Shown piece by piece: positions 8,524 through 17,948 of a stretch of DNA of 64,000 nt. The notes beneath the pieces were generated by a model. It searched no databases. It worked only from the letters and a program-made list of their open reading frames with translations, and was not told the origin of the DNA. The stretch spans positions 1-64,000 of the forward strand of contig NZ_JACJSG010000021.1 in NCBI RefSeq assembly GCF_014697625.1, read 5' to 3'. Each line of letters opens with the position of its first letter. The stretch's first letter is position 1. Both the position numbers and the translations under genes were made by a program. Origin of the DNA: Anabaena azotica FACHB-119 (GTDB taxonomy: Bacteria > Cyanobacteriota > Cyanobacteriia > Cyanobacteriales > Nostocaceae).

Positions 8524-9435
8524 ATGAATCACCTTGTCACACCACCGGAAAGACAATCAAAGATGCAATTGGGGGATGGTCGTGAGTTGGCTTGGTCTGA
8601 ATGGGGGCCTGTTGATGGACTTCCCATTTTGTTTTGTACTGGGGCTGGGATGAGCGGATGGCTGGGTTTTGGTGCTAGCTATCTTCCAGAACTGGGCTTG
8701 AGACTAATTGCTATTGACCGCCCTGGCTTGGGTTTGTCTACTCCTCACCCTAACAAAACTTTATCCTCTTGGGTAGATGACACACAAGAATTGATTCAAG
8801 CGCATCATCTCGATGATGTTCTGGCTGTTGGTTTTTCACAAGGCGCACCTTTTGCTTTCTCTTTGGCAGAACGCAGTCTCGTCAAAGCTGTAGCTATTGT
8901 GTCAGGACAGGATGAACTCTCCCACCCAAGTTTGCAACCACTGCTGCATCCTGATGTTGCTAGAATGATTGCGGCGCTTCAACAAGATGCTGTAGAGTTC
9001 GAGCGACAATTTGCACAGATGGCTACAGCAGATGGACTGTGGCAATTAATTATGAGTATGAGTGCAGAATGCGATGGGCTACGCCCCGCCTTCGGCGATC
9101 GCCTAATATACGAAAGTGAGATGTTCACTCAAGCATATCAGCAAGCTTTGCACCAAGGTTTCTCTCAAGGCGCACATGGATACGCACGCGACCTAGTGAA
9201 TGCGCTGAGTCCCTGGCAGATAAAACTAGAGAATATCGATGTTCCCGTAGATTTATGGTATGGTGCTTTAGATACCAGTACAGTCCACTCCCCGGATTTT
9301 GGGGCAACGTTGGCTTTACGTTTACCGAATGTTTCACATATTGTAGACCATGAGCAAGGGGGTTCAATCCTGTGGACAAGAGCTAGAGATATTCTCGTCA
9401 AACTGAAGTCTCATGTTTCTAATACGGTTGTTTAA
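8524..9435 (+). CDS. Alpha/beta hydrolase
   Basis: 303 residues. The alpha/beta hydrolase core is visible: LPILFCTGAGMSGWLGF (oxyanion region), IDRPGLGLS, the nucleophile elbow AVGFSQGAPFA (Ser within GFSQG), an acid region VDLWYGALDTS, and a final histidine in LPNVSHIVDHEQGG. It resembles haloalkane-dehalogenase/peroxidase-like hydrolases; the substrate is unknown. A palindromic repeat at 9068-9099 is read in frame and adds about ten residues (DGLRPAFGDR). The ATG at 8524 is used; an internal ATG at 8563 is possible. It is followed after three bases by the GNAT gene, so the two are an operon. Confidence 0.85.
   Translation: MNHLVTPPERQSKMQLGDGRELAWSEWGPVDGLPILFCTGAGMSGWLGFGASYLPELGLRLIAIDRPGLGLSTPHPNKTLSSWVDDTQELIQAHHLDDVLAVGFSQGAPFAFSLAERSLVKAVAIVSGQDELSHPSLQPLLHPDVARMIAALQQDAVEFERQFAQMATADGLWQLIMSMSAECDGLRPAFGDRLIYESEMFTQAYQQALHQGFSQGAHGYARDLVNALSPWQIKLENIDVPVDLWYGALDTSTVHSPDFGATLALRLPNVSHIVDHEQGGSILWTRARDILVKLKSHVSNTVV
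9068..9099. repeat. Palindromic repeat inside the hydrolase coding region
   Basis: The segment starts GCGATGGGCTACGCC and ends CTTCGGCGATCGC, a GC-rich dispersed repeat type of Nostoc-like genomes that carries a HIP1 site at its end. It stays in frame within the hydrolase gene. Confidence 0.5.
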
Positions 9436-9438
9436 AAT

Positions 9439-9972
9439 ATGGACTACGTAATTCGTCCACTGACGCAGCAAGACGAGCCTTTTTTGTGGCAAATGCTTTA
9501 CGAAGCAGCACATTTGGCAGAAGACGGTAATATGACAGTGCAGGATGCCATGAATCATCCTGAGTTAGTCAAGTATGTTAAGGATTGGGGTTTGGAAGGT
9601 GACATGGGTTTTGCTGCTACCTTGGTAGATAGTAATCTGTCTGTGGGCGCTGCATGGTTGCGTTTATTCACCGCCAACAATCAAGGGTATGGTTATATCG
9701 ATGACCAAACACCAGAACTAGCGATCGCTATTCTGCCAGAATATAGAAATCAAGGTATAGGAACACATTTAATCACTCATTTAATTGCCACCGCCAAAGC
9801 TATTTACCCTTCTATCTCCCTAAGTACCAGAAAATCAAATCCAGCTTTGCGTTTATATCAACGCTTGGGTTGGAAAATCGTTCCTGGTAGTGAAACAGTT
9901 AACCGAGTAGGTAGCATATCTTTAAAGATGAAATTAGATTTAGCTACGATGCCAGAGGCTATTACAAATTAA
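9439..9972 (+). CDS. GNAT-family N-acetyltransferase
   Basis: 177 residues. The acetyl-CoA binding motif A is seen as ELAIAILPEYRNQGIGTHLITHLIATAK (Q/R-x-x-G-x-G as RNQGIG, about residues 109-114), followed by motif B: LSTRKSNPALRLYQRLGWKIV. The N-terminus, YVIRPLTQQDEPFLWQML, is typical of the family. The substrate is unknown. The start lies three bases after the hydrolase stop, so they are likely translated from one message. A strong palindrome (9973-10030) follows. Confidence 0.88.
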   Translation: MDYVIRPLTQQDEPFLWQMLYEAAHLAEDGNMTVQDAMNHPELVKYVKDWGLEGDMGFAATLVDSNLSVGAAWLRLFTANNQGYGYIDDQTPELAIAILPEYRNQGIGTHLITHLIATAKAIYPSISLSTRKSNPALRLYQRLGWKIVPGSETVNRVGSISLKMKLDLATMPEAITN

Positions 9973-10030
9973 AGGTTTGTAGTAAGGACTTTAGTCCTTT
10001 TCTTGAGGACTAAAGTCCTCACTACGAACC
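9973..10030. terminator. Long palindrome between convergent genes (bidirectional terminator or repeat)
   Basis: Two arms of about 25 bases pair almost perfectly: GGTTTGTAGTAAGGACTTTA on the left and its complement ending ACTACGAACC on the right, around a short TTTCTTG loop. It sits exactly between the convergent GNAT and binding-protein genes. A half copy (AAGGCTAAAGCCTTGACTACGAAC) occurs at 55621-55645, so it is also a dispersed repeat. Confidence 0.6.
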
Positions 10031-10035
10031 CTTAA

Positions 10036-11784
10036 CTACTTGCGTTGCCAATCTTTAATATTCCAAGTATCAGCATCCCAAGGAGTTAAATTCACCCCAA
10101 CTAATCTATTACTAACACCATTGACATCCGCACGAGCAATTAAGGGAATTATAGCTGCATCTTTAAATAACAAATCATTCATTTTGATAAATAACTGCCG
10201 ACGTTTTTCGGGGTTTAGTTCTGTATTGGACTGTTGCCAAAGCTGATCATATTCAGGATTGCAGTAACGTGAATAATTAGACTTTGACCAGTTATTCTTT
10301 TTCTGGGGAATCTCATCACAGGTGAAACTCTTCATATATGCACCAGGGTCTGGATTAGAATTACCTGTACTAAACATTTGTAAATCGGCTTGAAAGCGGC
10401 CAAGAGTGTCTGGGTTAGAGGGATCTGCTGAAAAGTAAATGCTACCATCAATACTTTTGAGTTCTACACCCACACCAATAGATGTTAATGCTTGTTTAAC
10501 AATTTCCTGAGTTTTTTGGCGCACTGGATTTACAGATGTTTGAAACAAAACCGTCATCTCAAAGCCATTTTTATCTCGGATACCGTTGCCATTGGTATCT
10601 TTCCATCCAGCAGCATCTAATAAATCAGCAGCTTTCTTAGGATTAAATTCGTATTTAGTATTTGGTGAATTATAAATATTTGGTGCTACTAAAACATTGG
10701 CGGAAGGACGACCACTAACACCGTATAATTGTTGATTAATTGTGTCCCTATCAATTGCATAGTTAAACGCTTGACGCACCTTAATATCTTGAAAGAAAGG
10801 GTGAGGAAATTCTAAGCTAGAACGTTCGCCATCTTTTGTTTGTTTATTAGGGTCGGTATGATTGATAGCAATTCGTTCCACAAAGGAACCGAAACTAATA
10901 TCTAATCTTCCTTTACCTGCTGCTTCTAATTGCTTGAGAATGGGGGATTCTACTTGCAAATTCCAAGCATAATCTACATCTCCAGTTTGCAATACTGCTC
11001 TTGCTGCTGAGGTTGCATCACCGCCGCCTTTCAGTTCTACTCGCTTAAAGAATGGTTTATTAGCTTCGCGGAATGAAGAGTTAGCTTCATAAATAATCGT
11101 GTCGCCGGGTCTAAATTCTACAACTTTATAAGGCCCTGTACCCACAGGAAGCAAATTACCAGGGGCTTCCCTGGCGTTGCTACCGTTAAATTTCTCGAAA
11201 ATGTGACGGGGAATAATCATTCCGTTTAAGCCGACAAAGGGTTGTGACCAAGCTGGGTTAGGTTTTCGGAAATTTATTTTGACGGTGTGATCATCAATGG
11301 CTTGGACGCTAGAAACCGCTTCATAATCTGCTAAGGTGGTAGCACCTACAGATGAGTTGGATAGGAATTGGTAAGTAAATACCACATCCGCCGCCGTAAA
11401 AGATTGACCATCAGACCATTTAACGCCTTGCTTGAGTTTCCAAGTAACTGATGTTCCATCTTTGGCTATACCACCATTTTCTTGTGTGGGAATTTCTGCG
11501 GCTAGAAATAGAACTAATTTACCGTCTTTATCAAAGCTAGCCAGAGGTTCATAAACGATGCGACTGGCTTCAAAATCTTTGGTTCCTTGGGCTAGATGAG
11601 GATTAAGAATGGTTGGTGCTTGCCAATATAGCAGTCGCAAGGTATCGTTAGCATTACTGTTTGCTGCGGGTGTTGAGGTTGTGGGAGTTTCAGCTTGTGG
11701 AGAAGAACAAGCGGCTAGTAAAAATATATTCAGTAATGACCAAGCAAGAATTTGACCCCGGTAAAATTTATTAAAAATGCCCAT
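10036..11784 (-). CDS. Peptide-type ABC transporter substrate-binding lipoprotein
   Basis: 582 residues. The lipobox LLAAC (Cys at about residue 26) follows a short hydrophobic signal, so the protein is a membrane-anchored lipoprotein. The body is a family 5 extracellular solute-binding protein (DppA/OppA/NikA-like): LRLLYWQAPTILNPHLAQGTKD, WKLKQGVKWSDGQSFTAADVVFTYQF, and VRQAFNYAIDRDTINQQLYG. Transporter permease and ATPase genes are not adjacent, so it works with components encoded elsewhere. The ligand is probably a peptide, but this is not shown by sequence. Confidence 0.9.
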   Translation of the reverse strand: MGIFNKFYRGQILAWSLLNIFLLAACSSPQAETPTTSTPAANSNANDTLRLLYWQAPTILNPHLAQGTKDFEASRIVYEPLASFDKDGKLVLFLAAEIPTQENGGIAKDGTSVTWKLKQGVKWSDGQSFTAADVVFTYQFLSNSSVGATTLADYEAVSSVQAIDDHTVKINFRKPNPAWSQPFVGLNGMIIPRHIFEKFNGSNAREAPGNLLPVGTGPYKVVEFRPGDTIIYEANSSFREANKPFFKRVELKGGGDATSAARAVLQTGDVDYAWNLQVESPILKQLEAAGKGRLDISFGSFVERIAINHTDPNKQTKDGERSSLEFPHPFFQDIKVRQAFNYAIDRDTINQQLYGVSGRPSANVLVAPNIYNSPNTKYEFNPKKAADLLDAAGWKDTNGNGIRDKNGFEMTVLFQTSVNPVRQKTQEIVKQALTSIGVGVELKSIDGSIYFSADPSNPDTLGRFQADLQMFSTGNSNPDPGAYMKSFTCDEIPQKKNNWSKSNYSRYCNPEYDQLWQQSNTELNPEKRRQLFIKMNDLLFKDAAIIPLIARADVNGVSNRLVGVNLTPWDADTWNIKDWQRK

Positions 11785-12623
11785 CTTGAATTTCTTTATA
11801 GTCCTGATAAATAGCTATTTTTGTTACGTAACAAATAATACTACTTTATTAAAATGCTGTTTAACAATACTCAATAATTTTAATTTTTATCTACTATTTG
11901 GTTAATTTAGCAAGCCAGTAGTGGCGTGGCAAGCCTAAACTTGTGCATTAGCGAAAAATCTATCATCTTGTTCATCTGCGTTCATCTGCGTTCATCTGCG
12001 TTCAAATTTATCCAAACCTATTGCCACATTTTAGCCTTGCCAGTCCAGTAGTGGCGTGGCAAGGATAAAATGTGGTAATAGTGATGATATTTACCACCAA
12101 TAAACGCTGATAAATGCGAATGCTCAAGATTTTCACTAATGCACAGGTTTAATCTTGCCAAGCCAGTAGGGTGCGTTAAAGCAGCGCTTAACGCACCGTA
12201 TTTGCTGGTGCGTTACGGCTAACTCCTCAGCCAACGCTTAAATCCTTACATAGCCATAACACAACTTACTGAATATTTACTTTATACAGCATATTTTGGG
12301 TAAATGAGGTACAAGCGTAAAACCCAAAACCATGTAGAGACGTTACATCTAACGTCTCTACAGTATTTCACAAATAGCGAAACTGCTGTAAATGAACTCT
12401 TATGGACTAATAACTCAAGTTTTTTAGTTTTGGCATTTTGGCAACTGAGCGAAAATGGACTGTGATACTTTTAGGTGAATTGCCAGGATTGATATTTTTC
12501 ACATCCTAAGCACGGTTAGATGACCGTTGTTTTTGTTGTCAATATTTATCTTCCTGACAATTTATTAAATTTATTAACCTATTTTCTAAATTCCAAGGTG
12601 TATTGCCACTTTCAAGCTATTTA
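11785..12623. repeat. Gene-free, repeat-rich stretch
   Basis: No convincing gene. It contains tandem TTCATCTGCG units (11972-12003), two copies of AGTAGTGGCGTGGCAA (about 11928 and 12048) next to TTGCCACATTTTA-type segments, an inverted repeat GGTGCGTTAA/TTAACGCACC (12170-12197), and a perfect 12-base hairpin GTAGAGACGTTA/TAACGTCTCTAC (12334-12361). Confidence 0.6.
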
Positions 12624-12649
12624 GGCGGGGTAAAACCCGTCTTTTTTTT
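12624..12649 (+). terminator. Intrinsic terminator without an upstream gene
   Basis: GGCGGG and CCCGTC form a six-pair stem around GTAAAA, followed by eight T. No coding region on this strand leads into it, so it may end a small RNA that starts somewhere in 12400-12600. Confidence 0.5.
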
Positions 12650-12819
12650 AATGATTAACGGTAGAAGACCGATTAATTGAGATCAGATGTAATTATTAAT
12701 ACTAAAAATGAGTAATATCAGCCTTTTTGGCATTTAGATACCGCCTATAGGAAGATGCGATCGCCTGGAAATAATAGGTACATTATTGCGGGATGTTGTT
12801 ATGCACTGGATTTATAAAG

Positions 12820-12846
12820 AGGTTTGGTGGTGAGCCAAACCTTTTT
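12820..12846 (+). terminator. Second intrinsic terminator without an upstream gene
   Basis: AGGTTTGG and CCAAACCT form a perfect eight-pair stem around TGGTGAG, followed by five T. It lies 170 bases after the first terminator. It may end a small RNA within 12660-12846, or block transcription entering the convergent gene at 12944. Confidence 0.5.
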
Positions 12847-12943
12847 CTCTCATTAGGGATATCCAAAAATTAAATTATTTGTTTCCCAGCCTCTCCCCAA
12901 AACGGAGAGAGGTTATTAGTAAACTTTTCGCTTCCCAAACCGC

Positions 12944-15900
12944 TTAGAATGCAAAGCCCTCTGTCACGTTGGAAAGGGAACTTCCACCCGCATGACCACC
13001 AGCGATATAAATCACATTATTAATAGTGGCAGTAGCTGCACCATGACGCGGGGTCTTTGCGGGAGTTAAAGTCCGCCAGCTATTTGTAGTTGGGTTGTAT
13101 TCCTCATTCTGAGAAAAGACACCGCCAGTGTTAGTAATTTCACCCCCTATTACTTGAATACGGTTGTTGAGAGTGCCTACACTCATGGCTCTACGACCTG
13201 TAGGCATTTGAGCGCCTGCTGACCAACTGTTCGTTGTAGGATCATAAATCTCTACAGTTGCAAGAGTGCCATTGACAGTTGTACCGTTAGCTTCGCGTGT
13301 TCGTCCGCCAAATATGTACAGCTTACCAGCTACGACCGCAGAGCCAGGGTTGTCTCGCGGAGTCGCCATCGGTGTCGCTGTGTTCCATGTATTAGTTGCA
13401 ATGTTGTAGACTTCAACACTAGCTAAGGAAGCCCCACCTGCATCTAGTCCACCAACAACGTAGATATGATCGTTTAGCACTCCAGCAGTGGCTCCTCCCC
13501 GTCCGGTGGTCATTGGAGCTATACTTGTCCAGGTTGATGTGGTTGGATCAAAGACAGCAGAATTGGTGACTGCGCCGGAGAATGGTTGTGTTGAACCGCC
13601 GAAGATATATAGCTTACCATTATACTCTACTACTGCTGGATTCTCAACTGCTGGGCCAGGTAAATTAGGGCCGCTAGTCCAAGAGTCTGTGGCTGGATTG
13701 TATATATATAATGTGGATATGTAGGTAGTAGCTGTTTTCCCACCCACCATATATAACTTGCCATCCACAGCAGCGCCACCAGCATCGAGAATTGCATTTG
13801 GTACTGGCTGCTTTGTGATCCAAGCGCCGAGGGGAACCAAAACTGTGACCTTATTACCATTAAACTCACCAACATAAATATTTCCCTGAGCATCGGTTTC
13901 TAATGGCAGAGGCTCAGTAAATTGGCTAGCCAGGGTTGCAGACTCAACAACAGATAGACCATCTGGGGAAAGCTTAATCCTCGTAATGTTATCGCCCAGA
14001 GAAAAGTTCGCTATCAGCAACTGCCCTTTCAGCTGACCAAAGAAATTATTAGCAGTATATTCAATTATACCATTAGCAGATAGGTTTTCGCCGAGTGTAG
14101 CCAAGGGTGGCTGATAATTCGCTAGGGGAGTGACACCTTGAAAAGTACCGTTTTTGAAAACGCACTGATTACGGTAAGGATTGGGATGTCCGTAGTATTT
14201 GCCCTGCTCGACTTTTAGTAGTAGATCGGGTTGCTTACCTGGGTTAAGAGTAAGTGGGGAAAGACCAGTGCAATTAGGTGCAGGACTTGGGGGAATAGTT
14301 CCTGTGACACCTAAACCGTTATCAGTTGCGTATAAAGAACCATTGCTGTGCCAGACAAAATCGTAAGAGTTACGTAACCCGGAGGCGTAGACCTGGACGT
14401 TACAGGTTTCAGGAATGCCAAACTGACCTATGGGAGTAGCACAACTACCTTGAAAGCCTGGAGCGTTGACATCTGCGACTAAAAGTGCTGCTGACAGTGG
14501 CTGTTCTGGGCGATCGCCAAATTCACTCGGAGCTGTATTCGGTGCGCCTGCACCTGTGTTACCGCCTTGAGCAAGGTAAAGTTTCCCATCTGGGCCAAAA
14601 TGAATTGAGTTGGTTGCATGGTTGGCAATAGCTCTTGGCAAGCCAGTGATGACATTTTCGATTGTGGCAAATCCCGTTCCTGAAAGACGCGATACGATAC
14701 CAGAGTTTACGGCTCCATCGAAAGTACCATTAGGAAGAATTTTTCCGTCTGAATGCGCTACCCACAAAATGACGTTATCTGGCGTAGATGCAGGGTCTGT
14801 GTCAATGCCTAATGTCAGACGAGGTACATTCCCTTGACTTGTGCGGATAGTATCAATTATCTGCTCGTCAATGACTGTTTGAGTTTCGTAATTAAGCCTG
14901 AAGGCATGAATTGTACCCAGCAATTCTGTAACGTAAAGCCGTCCATCTTGCCCCAGCACCATAGCTGTAGGTTGATTCACTGGAAATGACCATCGCCCAA
15001 AATTGAAGTTACTCCCAACAACCACATTAGCTTGCTCAGTTACAGAGAAAGAGTCAAATGTGAAGATGATAGGATTAGGCGCGTTGCGATGGCTAGCGAA
15101 GATACCCCCAAAACTTCGGGTTTTGACGTTAGGTTCTATTCCCGCTTGATCAAAGCTAAACCATTCAGGCGGCACATTCGTAAACGTAAATAGCGTTTGC
15201 TTGTTATTACCGATTTGGTACTGGGCGGTAACTGTTTGTGTCTGGGGGTTGAGCAACAAGCTTAAGGTAACTGAGGATGTATTTGCGGCGAGGTTGGCAG
15301 TTTTGTTTGATACCACAACACCTTGTTTCTCCAATAGAGCTTCAACCTGATAAACACCGACTTTGGGAGAGATCACAACTAGCTTGATGTAGTTGTCCTG
15401 GCTAGTTCCTCTACCACTTCCCGTCGCCTGTCCAAACCATAACCCAGCTTGAGCAAAGCCCCCAGGCGCAGCCACAAGAGCCGATAAGGTTGTTTTGATT
15501 TCTATTGTTTGACTGGGTAAATTCAGACCAACTCCCAAGGCATTATCAAGACTATTGACATCTCTGACATTCAAGCCACTGGTGGTAGTAATCTTCAGTT
15601 TTTTATTGGTTGTATCAACTTGCAGCTTTTCTGCCCAGTAGCCGGGAACATCCGGGTTAGGGTTTGGGTTTCCCGGTTTAGTTGGGGGATCAATCATTGT
15701 AAACCCAGTCCCCACGCCGTTTTTATCTTTAATTCCTCCCCCACTTCCATCAAAGTTGAGGTTATAAGCACCAGTTACCCTGACCTGCGTACAAGCTAGG
15801 GGAGATATGAATGAACAGCTTTCTTGTTGTTGATTAACAGTAAATATGCCATTGATTACCTGAGTTTCTCCCCCACTCAGGCTGATCACAGCAGTAATAG

Positions 15901-16156
15901 TATGAGAACCATTTGCTATTGTTTTTGTGTCAAAGGGGTTAGCCTGACCATTTGCTGCTGTAAGAGCAAAATCATAGGGACTTAAATTGACAACTTGTCT
16001 GGGTGGACTAATTCTGTCTGGGTCGTCTAGATAAAAGCTGACTTGAGATATTTCAGTTCCTGAAACGAATACATATATCTTGCCATTTACACTTTGTCCT
16101 GTGAAAGGCACAGGGTTAGAACGATCTGCAAACAAACTTAATAACAGTTCAGGCAT
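12944..16156 (-). CDS. Large beta-propeller protein: sugar-dehydrogenase-like domain plus Kelch repeats
   Basis: About 1070 residues from the ATG at 16156; the frame is open to a TTG at 16318, but that extension looks non-coding. Order: N-terminal Ig-like or bacterial Big-type segment (about 1-120), a concanavalin-like region with DSVN/GVGLNLPSQTIEIKTTL (about 140-380), an NHL or soluble glucose-dehydrogenase-like propeller (about 380-770; HFGPDGKLYLAQGGNTGAG, YASGLRNSYDFVWHSNG, GQLLIANF), then five or six Kelch repeats (about 780-1070; repeated KLYIFGG and VYNIATNTWN blocks). No signal peptide is visible. Related proteins are surface or exported carbohydrate-binding proteins; the role here is unknown. 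Confidence 0.75.
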   Translation of the reverse strand: MPELLLSLFADRSNPVPFTGQSVNGKIYVFVSGTEISQVSFYLDDPDRISPPRQVVNLSPYDFALTAANGQANPFDTKTIANGSHTITAVISLSGGETQVINGIFTVNQQQESCSFISPLACTQVRVTGAYNLNFDGSGGGIKDKNGVGTGFTMIDPPTKPGNPNPNPDVPGYWAEKLQVDTTNKKLKITTTSGLNVRDVNSLDNALGVGLNLPSQTIEIKTTLSALVAAPGGFAQAGLWFGQATGSGRGTSQDNYIKLVVISPKVGVYQVEALLEKQGVVVSNKTANLAANTSSVTLSLLLNPQTQTVTAQYQIGNNKQTLFTFTNVPPEWFSFDQAGIEPNVKTRSFGGIFASHRNAPNPIIFTFDSFSVTEQANVVVGSNFNFGRWSFPVNQPTAMVLGQDGRLYVTELLGTIHAFRLNYETQTVIDEQIIDTIRTSQGNVPRLTLGIDTDPASTPDNVILWVAHSDGKILPNGTFDGAVNSGIVSRLSGTGFATIENVITGLPRAIANHATNSIHFGPDGKLYLAQGGNTGAGAPNTAPSEFGDRPEQPLSAALLVADVNAPGFQGSCATPIGQFGIPETCNVQVYASGLRNSYDFVWHSNGSLYATDNGLGVTGTIPPSPAPNCTGLSPLTLNPGKQPDLLLKVEQGKYYGHPNPYRNQCVFKNGTFQGVTPLANYQPPLATLGENLSANGIIEYTANNFFGQLKGQLLIANFSLGDNITRIKLSPDGLSVVESATLASQFTEPLPLETDAQGNIYVGEFNGNKVTVLVPLGAWITKQPVPNAILDAGGAAVDGKLYMVGGKTATTYISTLYIYNPATDSWTSGPNLPGPAVENPAVVEYNGKLYIFGGSTQPFSGAVTNSAVFDPTTSTWTSIAPMTTGRGGATAGVLNDHIYVVGGLDAGGASLASVEVYNIATNTWNTATPMATPRDNPGSAVVAGKLYIFGGRTREANGTTVNGTLATVEIYDPTTNSWSAGAQMPTGRRAMSVGTLNNRIQVIGGEITNTGGVFSQNEEYNPTTNSWRTLTPAKTPRHGAATATINNVIYIAGGHAGGSSLSNVTEGFAF

Positions 16157-16735
16157 AGTCACTATTGAGTATACAGAGGTAGAAGTTGAATACAATAACC
16201 CACTTACTTTTTCAGTACTTTTGCCAAAAATAGAAATAGCTAAATTTTGCCGCGACAACCTAAGACAAGCCTGTGCTACTTTTGGGGAAAGTATGAAACC
16301 CCTTGCCCATGCGGACAAGAGAGTACAGTTGTCTCCACAAAACCGTACAGCATTTAATAGACTGTGTTATTTGTTTGATGGCACAAGGAAGCTTGTATTA
16401 TTTAGATTTTCTCTACCCAAATCTTGGTTAATTGGCAAGGGTATTGAATATATAGAACAGCATATAGATTGATATTAACAGTAGAAATGGATTTATGCGG
16501 GTAGTGAAGCTTAAAAGAATATAAACTATTTAAATAAATATATTAAGTGTTGCTCATCCTTGATTCGTAGATGATTCGTTTTTAGGGAATCTTCATTGGT
16601 TTATGAATATTTGAACGCAGATGCACGCAGCGAAAAGTTCTGTAGGAGGGTTAGCCCGACCTAGGAAACTTTTCAAGACAGATGAACGCGGATAAGCCCC
16701 GTGGATTTAATTTGGGGCTAACCGGTTTGACCAGT
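16157..16735. repeat. Gene-free stretch with decamer repeats
   Basis: No supported gene. GAACGCAGATGCACGCAGCG (from about 16614) and AGATGAACGCGGATAAGC (from about 16680) are related to the 7613 repeat, with a foreign segment between them. An imperfect hairpin, AGCCCC/GGGGCT, lies at about 16695-16721 after the HGSNAT-like gene. Confidence 0.5.
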
Positions 16736-17863
16736 TTAGACTTTGAGGAACCAGCGTTGGCGGTACAAGAGGACGGCGACAGCCCACCATAACAACACCG
16801 TAGCTAAGGCGAATAGTAGTGAACCGTTGAAGGTTCCAGCCCAGGAGGCGAAGAGGTTTTGGTATATCCAGTTGTAGGTGCTGGGGGCGGTTTCGCCTGT
16901 GCCAATTTTGGTTCTAACTAAGATTTTTATGAATAAAACTGAAGCGACGAAAAGAGCGATCGCATTTAACCCCATAATTTCCAAAGGTTTACTCCAGCGC
17001 TTTCTTAACTTAACTTCAATTAATTCATAGCAAGCTGCTAATAGCAATAACGCCCAGCCACTAGTAAACACAACATAAGAACTTGTCCACAATTTTTTAT
17101 TAATAGGAAATACCCAACCCCAAGCCCAACCAATAATTAAACAACCAATCCCAAATAATCCTAGCCCTACACTTGTACGTGTTTGCACTGGCTGTTTACG
17201 TATCCAATCCCCAGTAAAATAACCAGCCAAAGCGCTAACAATGGCGGGAATTGTGCTGAAAAGTCCCTCTGGGTCTCCCAAGTTCTTGAAACCATCCCCA
17301 GCATACAGATGAGCTTTTGGTATAATCAGGCGGTCAACATATGCGCCAAAATTACCTTCTCTGGTTAATACACCCGCACCATAACCGGGTACGGGAACGT
17401 ACATCATCGCTAACCAATAGCCGATGAGTAGCAAGAGTGCAAGTATCCATTGTCCTTTGCGCGGTAAGTTTAGGACTGCCAAGGAAGCGAACAGATAGCT
17501 GAGGCTGATACGCTGTAATACCCCCATGATGCGGATATTACTCAAATCAAAAGTCCATATACCCTTATTCCAGAAGCCATTGAGTAATAAACCCAAGACA
17601 AAGAGAATGGCGGCGCGGCGGAGAATACGCCAATACACAGCAGAGGAGGGTTTATTTTCCTGGGTGTATTTGGATAATGAAAAACTCATTGCCACACCGA
17701 CAATGAATAAGAAGAAGGGAAATACTAAATCAGTCGGTGTGCAACCATGCCAATCAGCATGAGCTAAAGGGGGATAGACATCATCTGCAACTCCCGCCAT
17801 GTTGACGAGAATCATCCCTGCAATAGTAATACCACGAAATACATCAAGCGAAGTTAGGCGCAT
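16736..17863 (-). CDS. HGSNAT-like membrane protein (COG4299/DUF5009 family)
   Basis: 375 residues with about ten transmembrane helices. The N-terminus RLTSLDVFRGITIAGMILVNMAG and the following HADWHGCTPTDLVFPFFLFIVGVAMSFSL are the family hallmark of bacterial homologues of heparan-alpha-glucosaminide N-acetyltransferase, which move acetyl groups across a membrane onto sugars. His residues in HADWHG correspond to the conserved polar loop. The ATG at 17863 is clear. It stands alone, with the tnpB element just upstream. Confidence 0.85.
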   Translation of the reverse strand: MRLTSLDVFRGITIAGMILVNMAGVADDVYPPLAHADWHGCTPTDLVFPFFLFIVGVAMSFSLSKYTQENKPSSAVYWRILRRAAILFVLGLLLNGFWNKGIWTFDLSNIRIMGVLQRISLSYLFASLAVLNLPRKGQWILALLLLIGYWLAMMYVPVPGYGAGVLTREGNFGAYVDRLIIPKAHLYAGDGFKNLGDPEGLFSTIPAIVSALAGYFTGDWIRKQPVQTRTSVGLGLFGIGCLIIGWAWGWVFPINKKLWTSSYVVFTSGWALLLLAACYELIEVKLRKRWSKPLEIMGLNAIALFVASVLFIKILVRTKIGTGETAPSTYNWIYQNLFASWAGTFNGSLLFALATVLLWWAVAVLLYRQRWFLKV

Positions 17864-17890
17864 GGATAGAATTTTGTACTAGATGAGTAT

Positions 17891-17948
17891 GTGACATCTC
17901 CTACACTTCCCTTTCCTACGGAACGCTAGCGCGAACGGGTAAGTGTAG
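17891..17948 (-). mobile_element. Right end and guide-RNA hairpin of the tnpB element
   Basis: CTACACTT (17901-17908) pairs with AAGTGTAG (17941-17948), and CCC with GGG inside. On the minus strand the hairpin is followed by GAGATGTCAC, an ending I associate with right ends of this cyanobacterial tnpB type. It overlaps the last codons and stop of tnpB, as expected for the region that makes the guide RNA. The loop contains the dispersed GAACGCTAGCGCGAACG repeat. Confidence 0.55.

Noticed and set aside
16157..16318. N-terminal extension of the Kelch protein from a TTG
   Set aside because: Weak start codon, no ribosome binding site and protein text unlike the rest; the ATG at 16156 is preferred.
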